From assembly GCA_023653785.1 (NCBI GenBank), contig JAMKCH010056757.1, positions 21,894-85,893 on the forward strand: a stretch of 64,000 nucleotides of DNA. The letters run 5' to 3'. A model generated the notes under the pieces. That model saw only the letters and a list, made by a program, of their open reading frames with translations. It searched no databases and was not told the DNA's origin. A program made the translations under genes and the position numbers. The stretch is from Ophioderma brevispina. Its lineage: Eukaryota > Echinodermata > Ophiuroidea > Amphilepidida > Ophiodermatidae. Shown here piece after piece: positions 36,206 through 47,678 of this stretch (positions are counted from its first letter, which is position 1; every line of letters starts with the position of its first letter).

Positions 36206-37435
36206 AGCTCCACAGGGAACACGACATCAGATACGACTGCTCGCTGCTCTGGGGACGGGGGGAAAGAGATTCTCCAAAATCGACATTCAGCCTACAACCA
36301 TGATTTTTAATTTACGGTTGCAGGAACTAGATAAGACGTGCAAGTTTTCAAGACAAATTTGGAGAATGTTGATTTAAATCATGTCCAAAAGAATGTTTAT
36401 CCTGATCATTTATGCCACTACATGTTACTACAAACTTGAGAGAACTGTATCTTGAGGATTCAGTTCATTGAACTTTATTGCAAACACAGACTGTCTCACA
36501 AACATTTGCCAAAAAGCTAAGTGCTGTGCTTCTCGTTTTTTAGAGAGAAAAAAGCTATGCTAATGCGATTTTTAAAAAAATGGATGCTATGTTGTTGGAA
36601 AAAGAAAATTCTCACTGCTGCTTTTCAACAAATTCACTATTTCCCTCAGGGTCACTAATGACCAATAGATTTCAGGTTTATGCGGGTGCAGATGCATAAG
36701 AGGCCTAATGCTTAAAAAGCTTGCATCCCAATACCTTCTTGAAGATGTGGAAAGTTAGGTGTTAAGTCTCTTATGCAACTGCACCCGCATAAACCTGAAA
36801 TCTAAAGTTGTTACTGTTTCGAACACTTTATGTAGTGCCCAGTTACGTAGCACATTTCCTCCTTTTCAACAATCCTAACCCATATAATCATGATACAAAA
36901 AAATAGGGAAACGTATGAAAAATATGATCTACAAGAGTTAACACCTTGCCAAAGATAAAATGTGAGCAGGTGACGAGCTGTCCCGATTTTCGCTAGTTTT
37001 CAAAGGCTTCTTTCATTTATTTTTGCATGTACACAGAGCCCGAAGGAGGAAAAAAATCTTTAAAAAGTGTGAGCACATAGACTAATGTGCTGAATCGTCA
37101 TCACATACTTAGGTATGCGGGTTCGTAATACATACTTTCACTTTTTTCTGAGTGTGTGACTGCATTTACTTAAGCATGCATGCACATGCATATCCTCACC
37201 TCTCCCCCTCTCTTATCTCATATCTCCCTCTTATATTATCCTTCATATCATCCTCTCTCATATCTATCTTCCCCTCAAGTGGTAATTTGAAATCCCCCTC
37301 CTCCCAAATAATAATATAAGGTTTCCTGCTTACATTTTGAAGGGTTCTTTTTAAAGTACGCAAAAAATCTGAAGTAGTGGATGTTAATTGCTACAAGAGA
37401 GCAGTTACTTACCCCACTGTTAACAAGAGTGTTTA
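36206..37435. repeat. Duplicated segment A, copy 1
   Basis: From AGCTCCACAGGGAACACGAC to GTTAACAAGAGTGTTTA, near-identical to 39889-41128. No coding domain. Holds the 137-bp foldback at 36667-36803. Confidence 0.9.
36667..36803. mobile_element. 137-bp foldback element
   Basis: The arm AGATTTCAGGTTTATGCGGG.. (36667-~36705) is matched by its complement at ~36766-36803, ending CCGCATAAACCTGAAATCT. The arms are ~37 bp and almost perfect. It recurs inside copy A2 (40358-~40494) with errors. Tiny MITE or hairpin-forming repeat. Confidence 0.65.
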
Positions 37436-38451
37436 CAGTAGGAACGCCAGTGGCATTACTTCCGGTATTTTTTACAGGACGTGACCCCGATATGACGTCA
37501 AAAAATTTTAAATCCAAGCGCTCAGATTTGCGAGTGCGAGTACTCTAAGAAAAATTTAAATATCGAAATGATATTAAATTTCGGTTCAATTTATGTAACT
37601 TACCAGGCATATAAGATACTAAACTTTGATTTCCAGTAGAAATTGGTAGAAATATGTGCATTTCGTCCGAGAAAGTTAAAGCTAAACCCGCCGAAAATAC
37701 GTACCAAAATGGGCGAAAGTCAGAGTCACGAACGACAAAAAAAGAACATATTTAGGCCCATGAAAATTCGCCATCAACGAAAAATGCTACAGAGTTAGAT
37801 CTTGATGTACATTAGTTTGTCTGAAAAAATCGTGAATTGTGGCCTGTTAAGACGGCCATTCGCATGCTGTTGTTTTCGATCTGAAAGGTGTTTGCATTCG
37901 TGACAATGACACGCAAGCATGACGCAAGTAGATACGGACCTCGTGAAGAAATTTTGTTGACGCTAGAAGAAAACCGAGCTTTTATTTGTGTCTCTTGGAA
38001 ACTTTCAGAAGGAAAAAATAGGTGGTTAAGTTGTTATATAATTTAATTGGGAAACTGCATCGTTTTACAGAAAGACATGCACTCTAAAAGATAAGAAAAA
38101 AAGTAATGATGACTGAATGAGGTCACGGCAGTTGATGGTAAATTAGTGTATCATTTGTGTAAGACTTGATGACAGAAATCAATTAAGCCTATACACCATT
38201 CAACTCTATTCATGTGCATATTGATTATTTTCGTACGATGTTACATGAAGGAATAACCTGGTGCTCAGGTTACAGTGGCGTAAACCTGCTTGGAAAAGAG
38301 AAAAGGCCCCACGCAAAATCCGCTACTCCTCAAGCCCCACCCAAATGAGATCAGGAAAAATAATAAATGATAGTAATAAGAGTATAACTTGAATATTTAA
38401 TCTTTTCCGGGAGCTGGACTGTGAACAGAGGTGTTGAAACAGAAAGTATGC

Positions 38452-38522
38452 CCCTATCGGACTCGAACCTGTAAACTCCGTATTACTTGAATAGCGCGCT
38501 TGCTGACTGAGCTAACAAGGGG
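38452..38522 (-). pseudogene. tRNA-like sequence nested in transposon X
   Basis: On the minus strand CCCTTGTTAGCTCAGTCAGC (acceptor plus box A) is followed by box B GGTTCGAGTCC and closed by GATAGGGG, which can pair with the first seven bases. The D, anticodon and T stems are only partly complementary. It is either a decayed tRNA gene or the head of a SINE carried by X. Confidence 0.45.
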
Positions 38523-38538
38523 GTATGTATATAAAGCG

Positions 38539-38572
38539 ATAGATCAACTCTCTAGGTATAGAGTTGATCTAT
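38539..38572. repeat. Perfect 13-bp stem hairpin
   Basis: ATAGATCAACTCT and AGAGTTGATCTAT are exact complements around an 8-nt loop. A third partial unit, AGTTGATCTATCTG, follows at once. Lies within transposon X. Confidence 0.6.
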
Positions 38573-39064
38573 AGTTGATCTATCTGTCAACTATCATTTT
38601 GACAACGTGTTTTCAAACTGAATTTTCTAACAAGTGCGGTCATTGCCATCGATAAATCCTATCAGAAGATGAAATATACCAATAATTTTATCTCATCATG
38701 CTAAAATGAGTCATTCATTTTGTTAATATGCACATCGCAGGTACTTGAAAAATGTAAACATTGCAACATTCTGCTGGAATTCGACAACATGATCATGACT
38801 AAATTTGCCTTATATCGACTCTGTAGAAAGTCGATTGAAAATTTGTATATTTATAAACAAAATATACATATTAAGACTTATTCTGCAGTCTGTGGGAATA
38901 ATTGGTCCTCTCCGTTGTTAATAATTAATCAATTAAAATTGCTAATGAAAACCGCGCGAAAAAATATCGTTCCTCGTACCCACGAGTGTCATGCCGCTCA
39001 CAAAAGTTCGAACCCTTAAAAATTGACCTTTTAACGGCTATAGGCGTCGTTGGCGTTCCTACTG

Positions 39065-39888
39065 TTTATGCCATTATAGTTCACACAATGGATCTCTGGG
39101 GGGGGGGAACTCTTATACATTGGTTTTAAATCAGACACACCAAACACTTGCAAAAATTCTACCTGAAAAAAACTCTACTACCAGTACAAGTGCATAACCT
39201 AACATTTTGGTCCAAACCTCTGGTCTGATCTGAATCATAGAACTGGACCAGGGTCATTCACTGATGTAGGTTTGGTCACTAGAGGGCAGTGTTCAAAATA
39301 CAGTGTATCATAAGCACGAGTTATGAAAGCCTACGTGTACCATTAGGATAAAAGTGTCTTCATACAGGTTGAGTTTGGTTAAGTGCGAACATGCAAAGTA
39401 GTGGAACCACATGAGTACTATTGGCTGATTGGTCACTGTGTAATTATTGTGATTTTGAGCCAATCAGCAACATGGTAAGAACAGGGGTTGGGCTGAAGAG
39501 GGCTTTAGCTTAAATATTTGGAAGCTGCCATTTCAACTGGTCTACATAAAAGAATATTCATGTTAATTAGCCAATCAAAAATGCTGTACAAAGGCAGGTA
39601 GTTAAATGGCTTAAAGGAGCAATGAGAGATTTCAAATAACAGGTGTCTCCAAAAAATAGGAAAATTCTCATTTTTGCACTGGTGTGAAGTTTTCTATCCT
39701 CATCTGAAAGGATTAAGCTGAGCACTGTTCTTTGGTACAAAAAACTGTGAAATTTCTAATTCCGATAGGGTAAAATACAAAAGTAGCTATGTTTTCTATT
39801 GAAAATAAGAATATACAAATCACTTTTGTTTTCATTTTAAGTTATTTCTGTAGCCAAATAAAAGGTAGGGAACATATTGCATGTCTAA
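39065..39888. repeat. Duplicated segment B, copy 1 (truncated)
   Basis: From TTTATGCCATTATAGTTCAC to the middle of a family 1 MITE (39615-39888), near-identical to 41125-~41950. Its MITE loses its right ~80 bp exactly where segment A copy 2 begins. Confidence 0.85.
39615..39888 (+). mobile_element. MITE family 1, truncated copy
   Basis: Begins AGGAGCAATGAGAGATTTC after TTAA (39611-39614) and is cut at the start of duplicated segment A2. Confidence 0.7.
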
Positions 39889-41128
39889 AGCTCCACATGG
39901 ATAACAGGGAACACGACATCAGATACGACTGCTCGCTGCTCTGGGGACGGGGGGAAAGAGATTCTCCAAAATCGACATTCAGCCTACAACCATGATTTTT
40001 AATTTACGGTTGCAGGAACTAGATAAGACGTGCAAGTTTTCAAGACAAAATTTGGAGAATGTTGATTTAAATCATGTCCAAAAGAATGTTTATCCTGATC
40101 ATTTATGCCACTACATGTTACTACAAACTTGAGAGAACTTATCTTGAGGATTCAGTTCATTGAACTTTATTGCAAAACACAGACTGTCTCACAAACATTT
40201 GCCAAAAAGCTAAGTGCTGTGCTTCTCGTTTTTTAGAGAGAAAATAGCTATGCTAATGCGATTTTTAAAAAAATGGATGCTATGTTGTTGGAAAAAGAAA
40301 ATTCTCACTGCTGCTTTTCACAAATTCACTATTTCCCTCAGGGTCACTAATGACCAATAGATTTCAGGTTTATGCGGGTGCAGATGCATAAGAGGCCTAA
40401 TGCTTAAAAAGCTTGCATCCCAATACCTTCTGAAATGTGTAAGTTAGGCGTTCAGTCGCTTTCAACTGCACCAAACCCGCATAAACCTGAAATCAACGTT
40501 GTTACTGGTTTCGGAACACTTTATGTAGTGCCCAGTTACGTAGCACATTTCCTCCTTTTCAACAATCCTAACCCATATAATCATGATACAAAAAAATAGG
40601 GAACGTATGAAAAATAGTGACTCTACAAAGAGTTAACAACCTTGCCAAAGATAAAATGTGAGCAGGTGACGAGCTGTCCCGATTTTCGCTAGTTTTCAAA
40701 GGCTTCTTTCATTTATTTTTGCATGTACACAAGCCCGAAGGAGGAAAAAAATCTTTAAAAAGTGTGAGCACATAGACTAATGTGCTGAATCGTCATCACA
40801 TACTTAGGTATGCGGGTTCGTAATACATACTTTCACTTTTTTCTGAGTGTTGACTGCATTTACTTAAGAGCATGCAATGCCAGCAATCCTCACCGCTCCC
40901 CCTCCTTAATCTCATAGCCCCTCTTATATTATCCTTCATATCATCCTCTCTCATATCTATCTTCCCCTCAAGTGGTAATTTGAAATCCCCCTCCTCCCAA
41001 ATAATAATATAAGGTTTCCTGCTTACATTTTGAAGGGTTCTTTTTAAAGTACGCAAAAAATCTGAAGTAGTGGATGTTAATTGCTACAAGACAGCAGTTA
41101 CTTACCCCACTGTTAACAAGAGTGTTTA
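39889..41128. repeat. Duplicated segment A, copy 2
   Basis: Near-identical to 36206-37435, with small indels plus ~9 extra bases (TGGATAACA) at its left junction. It joins segment B directly through TTTA, with no transposon X. Confidence 0.9.
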
Positions 41129-42024
41129 TGCCATTATAGTTCACACAATGGATCTCTGGGGGGGGAACTCTTTATACATATTGTTTTAAAATCAGAAACA
41201 CCAAACACTTGCAAAAATTCTACTGAAAAAAACTCTACTACCAGTACATGTGCATAACCTAACATTTTGGTCCAAACCTCTGGTCTGATCTGAATCATAG
41301 AACTGGACCAGGGTCATTCACTGATGTAGGTTTGGTCACTAGAGGGCAGTGTTCAAAAATACAGTGTATCATAAGCCGAGTTATGAAAGCCTACGTGTAC
41401 CATTAGGATAAAAGTGTCTTCATACAGGTTGAGTTTGGTTAGTGCGAACATGCAAAGTTAGTGTTAACCACATGAGTACTATTGGCTGATTGGTCACTGT
41501 GTAATTATTGTGATTTGAGCCAATTCAGCAACATGGTAAGAACAGGGGTTGGGCTGAAGAGGGCTTTAGCTTACATATTTGGAAGCTGCATTTCAACTGG
41601 TTAATGAAAAGAATAATCATGTATAGCCAATCAAAATGCTGTTACCAAAGCAGGTAGTTAAATGGCTTAAAGGAGCAATGAGAGATTTCAAATAACAGGT
41701 GTCTCCAAAAAAATAGGAAGATTCTCATTTTTGCACTGGTGTGAAGTTTTTCCATCATAAATCCCCATCTGAAAGGTTTAAGCTGAGCACTGTTTCTTGG
41801 TTACCAAACACTCGTGAAAAATTCTAATTCCGATAAGGAGTAAATACAAAATTCAGCCTATGTTTTCTATTGAAATATAAGCATATACAAATCACTTTTG
41901 TTTTCATTTTAAGTATTTCCTGTAGCCAAATAAAAGGTAGGAACATATTGCATGTCTAATCTATATGAAATCACTACAACATATCACAGAAAATATGGAC
42001 GACTTAAACTCTCGTGTTGCACCT
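41125..42024. repeat. Duplicated segment B, copy 2 (complete)
   Basis: Matches 39065-39888 and continues to the intact right end of its family 1 MITE. Confidence 0.85.
41671..42024 (+). mobile_element. MITE family 1, full copy
   Basis: AGGAGCAATGAGAGATTTC at the left and CTCGTGTTGCACCT at the right, with TTAA on both sides (41667-41670 and 42025-42028). 354 bp, non-coding. Confidence 0.75.
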
Positions 42025-42028
42025 TTAA

Positions 42029-43858
42029 AGCTCAGCATTAATTTCTTAACTAAATACCTGTAATGTTCTTGTTGAAAGTTGGATTTTTTCCGAATCAAAT
42101 CAGACATTACATTGTCTTACATTAAATCTGTGTAACACAAAGACCTCTTTCTCATTATCCCTGTTGCAAGGTGGCTAAATTTTCCTTCTGACACAGACAG
42201 ACACACCACATCTAACCCTATACCATTACAAGAATCATACATGCCAGTGAAACCAGCCTATTGTTTTTCCATGTGCACAAAACCTGAACTATTCATCTAT
42301 CACTCAATGATATCATTCATAAATTCTCCCCACATTCTCTCTTTTTTCCAAGAAAATAGAAAGTTCTCGGCACCCGAGCCGGTCCTCGGAGCGATGCAAC
42401 ATCTGCTCTGGAGAAAAAAGCGAGTAAACGCACTCACACAAACCAGATTAGTTGGAAGTCGTCTGGTGAGGTCATTGTCCTGTTTGATGGGGAAAACTCA
42501 AGACTATTAAGAAAATACGGTCTGGTTCAATGACAGCACAGCCACATTTCATGTGGCCCGCTAATTTTTCACATGAGGATGATCCGAAACAGGTTCCTAT
42601 CAAAATTGGATGGTTGCATTTATAAGGTGATAACTGTAAAGGAAACTTGCCTTCTTCGTTAACTTATTTACAGGGGATTTGACAGAGGGGATTTTAACTA
42701 TTGTGGGGTGTTTCGTGCTCAGTGTCACGTAAACCGACTTGGGTCGGCCAAAGCGAAAAAATTCTGCAAGGCAGATAGTCAAACTCAAATACAATTTTTT
42801 TTTTGTTTCAATTAATTTTTGCAAAACCTTCCAATTGGGGCTTACTTATAACAAAAAATAAACATGGAATATTCAACATTTTTGAAAACAATTTTATTGT
42901 GCAATGGGACAATAGAAAAACAAAAAACAAAACAAACTAGAAATTTTGCATTCTCTGCTTTCAGGCACTCTATATTCACTAGAACATGGAAAATTTGTTG
43001 GCCAATGATTAACAATTTGAGTGCATCTAGCCCTTAAAACGGCATTTTCTTTTTCTGCAGTCTTGGTGTAAAATCTGGCTTTGGTGGTCTAAAAGTGTTG
43101 ATGAGTTTGCACGATTTTCACCCAACATGTAACATGTAATAATTACGACCTCCGGTTTCATGGCTTGTATCACATACACCAAGATGGGTTATTGATATCG
43201 TCTGATCAGATCAAAAAATATTTTTTATTACGGCAATGACAGGTGTAATCACTCATTTTTTGGTCACGTATGCTTCTTTGGTATGATTGTCAATGGCAGA
43301 GCTTCTACCAATATGGATAGATGAACAGCGCCACCAATACATGGAGACAACTTTAAGGGATAGTTCCCATTTTATTACAAATTATTTCCCGCTTTGATTA
43401 CTTCTGCAATCATTCGTGATCGAAGGAATCCACGCACGATAGCCTGACATGTTTAAACTTGCAGGAAAGATCTGAAAACAGTCATTGGAAAAGAGGCTAG
43501 CATGGTAAAACATGTCTATTTGGGCCATTAAGTCAACAATAACTAGAGTTAGAAAACCACAAATGGCTAGGTAAATTGAAAGCAGACATAATCTGATGGC
43601 TGCCTTTTTTGTTCATACAGGGATGCAAGTGGGCATATCATTAATTTCCTTAAAATTGATCCGGCCCTTGCCTCAGCGTCCAAACGCTTGTGTGTGACGC
43701 TAACTTTAATACAGGAATCGCCAAAACAAAAGGCTACAGAAGGAGTATCCACTACCAAAAATGTGGGGAAGCTTTTTAAGATGAAATAACATCACCTAAT
43801 TCCATAAATGTAAAAAAAAAATTTTAAAAATACATCGACATCACTTCTTGTTAAATAA
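42029..43858. other. Unannotated stretch
   Basis: No gene was identified. 42350-42510 is somewhat GC-richer (CACCCGAGCCGGTCCTCGGA) without a domain-bearing frame. Confidence 0.4.
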
Positions 43859-43916
43859 CTGAAATTACTATTATGACACAATATTTGCGTGTCCCAAAAA
43901 TCTCTCGTTTGCACCT
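43859..43916 (+). mobile_element. MITE family 1, right-end fragment
   Basis: GAAATTACTATTATGACACA, then TCTCTCGTTTGCACCT next to TTAA, matches the last ~58 bp of the family. Confidence 0.65.
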
Positions 43917-43920
43917 TTAA

Positions 43921-44443
43921 GAAATGACAAATCGAAATTACCGACAACTGTCGCAGACTAAACCGCCTTCTCTCTAGCCAAATCAATAATTCATGCACCG
44001 TCTGCTTGTAAATTACCTTCAATTGGATTATGAAATAGCAGATTTTTCTTGTCTTTTTTTTTTTTAACATTGATCTGCGCGGCTATTGGTGATTGCATTT
44101 GAACACGTGAGCCAACCGTCGGTTGGGTAATTGGTTGTCGTGACCTAGGCGGCTTTAACAGGGCTTTGACATTTGGTGTATCTTAAGTGACATTTAGGTG
44201 TATTTGGAAGCCACCTGATGGGTTCTTGAGAACTTTTTGATACTAACATGAACTTACTTATCACCTTTCTTTTCTTTTTTAATGTATTTTGGGCGAAGCT
44301 ATGAAAGGCTCTTCATAACCACCTGCCAATAGAAATACCAATTATAGATTACACTTGTCTAACAACGGGTAATATGGGATCATACGCAACTTTTTAAAAG
44401 CGATGAGTTAGATTTTCCCCTTATACATCATTCTTTACTTTAA
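43921..44443. other. Unannotated spacer
   Basis: No feature was recognised. Confidence 0.4.
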
Positions 44444-44791
44444 AGGTGCAACGAGAGATTTGGAGGCACCCAAATATTTTGTCATAATAGTAATTTTGTA
44501 TAGATTAGACACTCAATAGATTTCCTACCACGTATTTGACTACAGAAATTACTTAAAAAGAGAAAAAAATTGATTTTTTATTTGCTTAATTTCAATACAA
44601 ACAAAGGCTGAATTTCAAATTTGCTCCTATATGAAATTAGAAATTTCACAATTTTTACCAAAGAAGCATTTCTAAGCTTAATCCTTTCAGATGGGGATAG
44701 TTTTGATATTGATAGAAAGCTTTACATCAGGGCAAAAATTAGTACTTTCAATTTTTTTTAGGGACAATATGTGAAATCTCTCGTTGCACCT
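44444..44791 (-). mobile_element. MITE family 1, full copy, reverse
   Basis: AGGTGCAACGAGAGATTTGG at the left and AAATCTCTCGTTGCACCT at the right, TTAA on both sides. The internal order is inverted relative to 14147-14495. 348 bp. Confidence 0.8.
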
Positions 44792-45547
44792 TTAATTTTG
44801 GTATTTGCTTAATGGTAATTAATAATATTGCATTTAGTAATAATGTAGCTCGTAAAAGTACATGCTATTATCATTATGGTGTAATGAATGAATTTATACT
44901 GATCGTGATAATACTAATGTTCGTAGATCAGGGGTAGAATTAAATGGAGAGCTATAAGAACCTATATGGATTCTCACAGGTGGAGTTAGCAAGAGTCTTT
45001 GGATTATCCTCTATTCATTTTGGGGAGTCTTTGCAAGAGTTGACTCTTGGACTCTTGCTGAAATCCTAGCCCTGATAGACAGGGCTTGTGTATGTGCATG
45101 GGGTGCAGGTTTTTTATGTCATATGTGTATGTGTGGGCAATGTGCATGTGTATTATGTGCATTTGTATATCTGTATGTGTGCATATTAATCAGTGGTGTA
45201 CTGAGGGAGTCAATCCACAGTGGAAAAATTCCCAAGTCTTCCCACCAGGAGAGGGGCGAAATGTTGTCCCAGTGGTTCGTGAAATTGCAAGAAAATCGCC
45301 GAACTTTACTTGGACTTGTGTCAAAATTCAGGCTGGAAATTTGGTTTGACATTCCTCGAAGAGCAGGGGTAGTAAAAAACTGCGTGGTCCTAACTTCCGT
45401 GGCTTTTTCAAGCCAAGAGGGGCAACTTTTCCACCCTTCCCCCAGTCGGTCCGCCGCTGGTATTACTCTTACGAATAGGCTAATGAGCTACAACACTATA
45501 CACAAGTATATCTGACTTCATACCTGTGTATGTGTATGTGTGTTTAA
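44792..45547. other. Spacer with TGTGTA-type microsatellite
   Basis: 45085-45180 is a degenerate TATGTGTATGTGTGGGC-type repeat. Frames across it are repeat-derived. No gene was seen. Confidence 0.45.
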
Positions 45548-46731
45548 GGTGCAACGAGAGGATTTTTGAGGCACCCAAAATAACAGAGTTAATTTCATGT
45601 TAGACTAGACACTCAATAGATTTCTTGCCTTGTTTTGGCTACAGAAATACCTGAAACAAGAGAAAAATGAGTGAGTGGTATTAAAGTTTAACGACAACTC
45701 ACACAATTGTGTTATATCATGTCATTACATTTGTCATTTAACATTAAAATAAAAAACAACGCAATATTAAAAACTTCTTTCCATTCAAATAAAATTACAA
45801 TACCAAAAGGATACACATCATACAGTGATGAACCAGAGCATCACCTATCCAGGTATAAACAGATAAACCAACTAATTGCCAAGATAACATTAGAAAACAT
45901 GCAGAAAATAAAAAAAGTTCAAAAGATATATGATAAAATTTAAAACTATAACAAATCATAGACTGATGACACAAAGGTCTCATCATCCCATGTACCAAGC
46001 AAAAAACTTCAACTTCAAATACAGTAACGACATACATAAGAAATATGCAAACATGAGATCCCCCTTACAGACCAAATAGATGTCTATACATGTACATTTT
46101 ATAAGGACTCCCAAGAAACTTGGGCATTATGCCCAACCTGATAGATTTTAAAGTACATCAACAATTATACAGTAGAAACCTAATACATGCTACTATTACT
46201 ATGTACAAAAAAAATAAATAGTGGTTCTTACATATGTACAATGTAATTGATAAATGTTGTTTTATTCATGTTAATGATGTTAAAGCAATGTACTTAAACG
46301 AGTAATACACCAGAACATCTTATAAACTCCATTACACAGTCGAAATCATACACATTTATAATATAATCCTAACATTTTAATACACCCGTCGTTCAAAGAA
46401 CGACGAGTTGGCCCCTTTAGTGCCTTTTTACGACATGCAGGGGAACAAGCCGGGCCCATTCTTAACCCCGAACCCGCAGGGGGCGGAAAACGAGAGGAAA
46501 AAGGTATTCTGATTTGCTTATATTTCCAATATAAAACATAGGATCTGAGAAGTTCATATTTGCTCCTATACGAATATTAGAAATTTCAAAATTTGTTGCT
46601 ACCAAAGAAACATTTCGTAGTTATATCCTTTAATTGGGTTATATTTGATGGAAAATTTTAGCATACGGGCAAAAAGTAGTACTTTCGATTTTTAAGGGAC
46701 ACCTGATATGTGAAAATTCTCTCTGCCACCT
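45548..46731 (-). mobile_element. MITE family 1 copy split by a nested insertion
   Basis: The left half (45548-~45683: GGTGCAACGAGAGG, then ACTAGACACTCAATAGATTT) and right half (~46493-46731: TTTGCTCCTATACGAATATT, then TCTCTGCCACCT beside TTAA) are collinear with 44444-44791. About 810 bp lies between them. Confidence 0.7.
45684..46492 (+). mobile_element. ~0.8-kb insertion nested in a MITE
   Basis: It replaces nothing in the host MITE. It begins near TTAAAGTTTAACGACAACTC (similar to ~21690) and ends with the ACGACATGCAGGGG..CCGAACCCGCAGGGGGCGG module also found at 23221-23280. GAGAAAAATGAG on the left and GAGAGGAAAAAGG on the right may be a blurred target duplication. The 78-codon frame at 45707-45943 has no recognised domain. 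Class unassigned. Confidence 0.5.
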
Positions 46732-46761
46732 TTAAATGACCAGCTAAAACGTTCACTTTGA

Positions 46762-47085
46762 ATGAGTAATTTAGGGGTGAAGTCCAATCGTAACCCATTA
46801 CATAAAGTCAATACCACACAAAGGCTTCCAAATGTGATATTTAACATTCAAACAAATTTATACAATAATACAGAACTCAATAAGTTCACCCCACCGGGAA
46901 TAACTAGCCAGTCAAGTGCAATCAACCATGCACAATTCAATTCCCAAGTATTTGCATGCTTAACACAATTGCGTGAAGGGTTGCTAAACGCAATCGCCGC
47001 GACCACACAAAACCCTCAGCAGCTGTTGGCCAAGCTACTTGACTCTTCTCAAGGAGTCTCCCTCTCCAATTGGCGAGACACTTAA
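46762..47085 (+). CDS. Hypothetical 107-codon open frame (weak)
   Basis: The frame opens at an ATG after an upstream stop and encodes a Gln/Asn/Thr-rich peptide. Its C-terminal third (QLREGLLNAIAATTQNPQQL) looks helical. I recognise no family. Its sequence is more balanced than the surrounding DNA, so a retrotransposon Gag remnant or a stray exon is possible. Equally it may be chance. No splice sites, neighbours or promoter support it. Confidence 0.15.
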   Translation: MSNLGVKSNRNPLHKVNTTQRLPNVIFNIQTNLYNNTELNKFTPPGITSQSSAINHAQFNSQVFACLTQLREGLLNAIAATTQNPQQLLAKLLDSSQGVSLSNWRDT

Positions 47086-47346
47086 CTAGACACAAAAGCC
47101 CTGCCCGACCAGTGCGCTACCGCAGTTCATCTACCTTTGTCCTTGATGCTGGTCTATATGCGTGCTCCCTGATACGGCAAAAGAATATAATGTACATTCA
47201 GCTTGCTGACAACATACTTCTTTTTGCCTTAATCTTCGCCCTGTTCTTTTTTCTTTCATCATAACTCTCAAATGAAATCAAGTTGCGCAAACAAAAAGAG
47301 GTGTATGTTGCCTGTTTCAATTTCTTGATAGATTGCATCCGTTTAA

Positions 47347-47674
47347 AGGTGCAACAAGAGATTTCACATATCAGGTGTCCCAAAAAAAATCGAAAGTACT
47401 GATTTTTGCCCTGATGTAAAGCTTTCCATCAAAAATATCCCCACCTGAAAGGATTAAGTTGAGAAATGTTTCTTTGGTACAAAAATGTGAAATTTCTAAT
47501 TTCGTATAGGAGCAAATACAAAATTCTGCCTATGTTTTATATTGAAATATAAGTAAATCAAAATCACCTTTTTTCTCTCTTTTAATACATTTCTGTAGCC
47601 AAATACAGGGTAGTCTATATGAAATTGCAATTCTGACACAATATTTGGGTGCCTCCAAATCTCTCATTGCACCT
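47347..47674 (+). mobile_element. MITE family 1, full copy
   Basis: AGGTGCAACAAGAGATTTC at the left and AAATCTCTCATTGCACCT at the right, with TTAA at 47343-47346 and 47675-47678. 328 bp. Confidence 0.8.
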
Positions 47675-47678
47675 TTAA

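Larger units (their letters stand above)
37436..39064. mobile_element. Non-autonomous DNA transposon 'X' (1,629 bp) with empty site in the window
   Basis: The left terminus CAGTAGGAACGCCAGTGG and the right terminus TGGCGTTCCTACTG form a 14-bp inverted repeat. The tetramer TTTA flanks both sides (37432-37435 and 39065-39068). The same flanks occur joined without the element at 41121-41132 (GTGTTTATGCC), a clean pre-insertion site. The interior shows no transposase; the longest frame (38720-39019, 99 codons) has no recognisable domain. A 4-bp target duplication is seen in Chapaev-like (CMC) elements among others, but the termini alone do not settle the superfamily. Confidence 0.8.

Noticed and set aside
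38720..39019. Transposase of element X
   Set aside because: The 99-codon frame shows no DDE/D-type motif spacing and ends within ~45 bp of the terminus.
45085..45180. Cys/Met-rich peptides around 45.1 kb
   Set aside because: Produced by a TGTGTA-type microsatellite.
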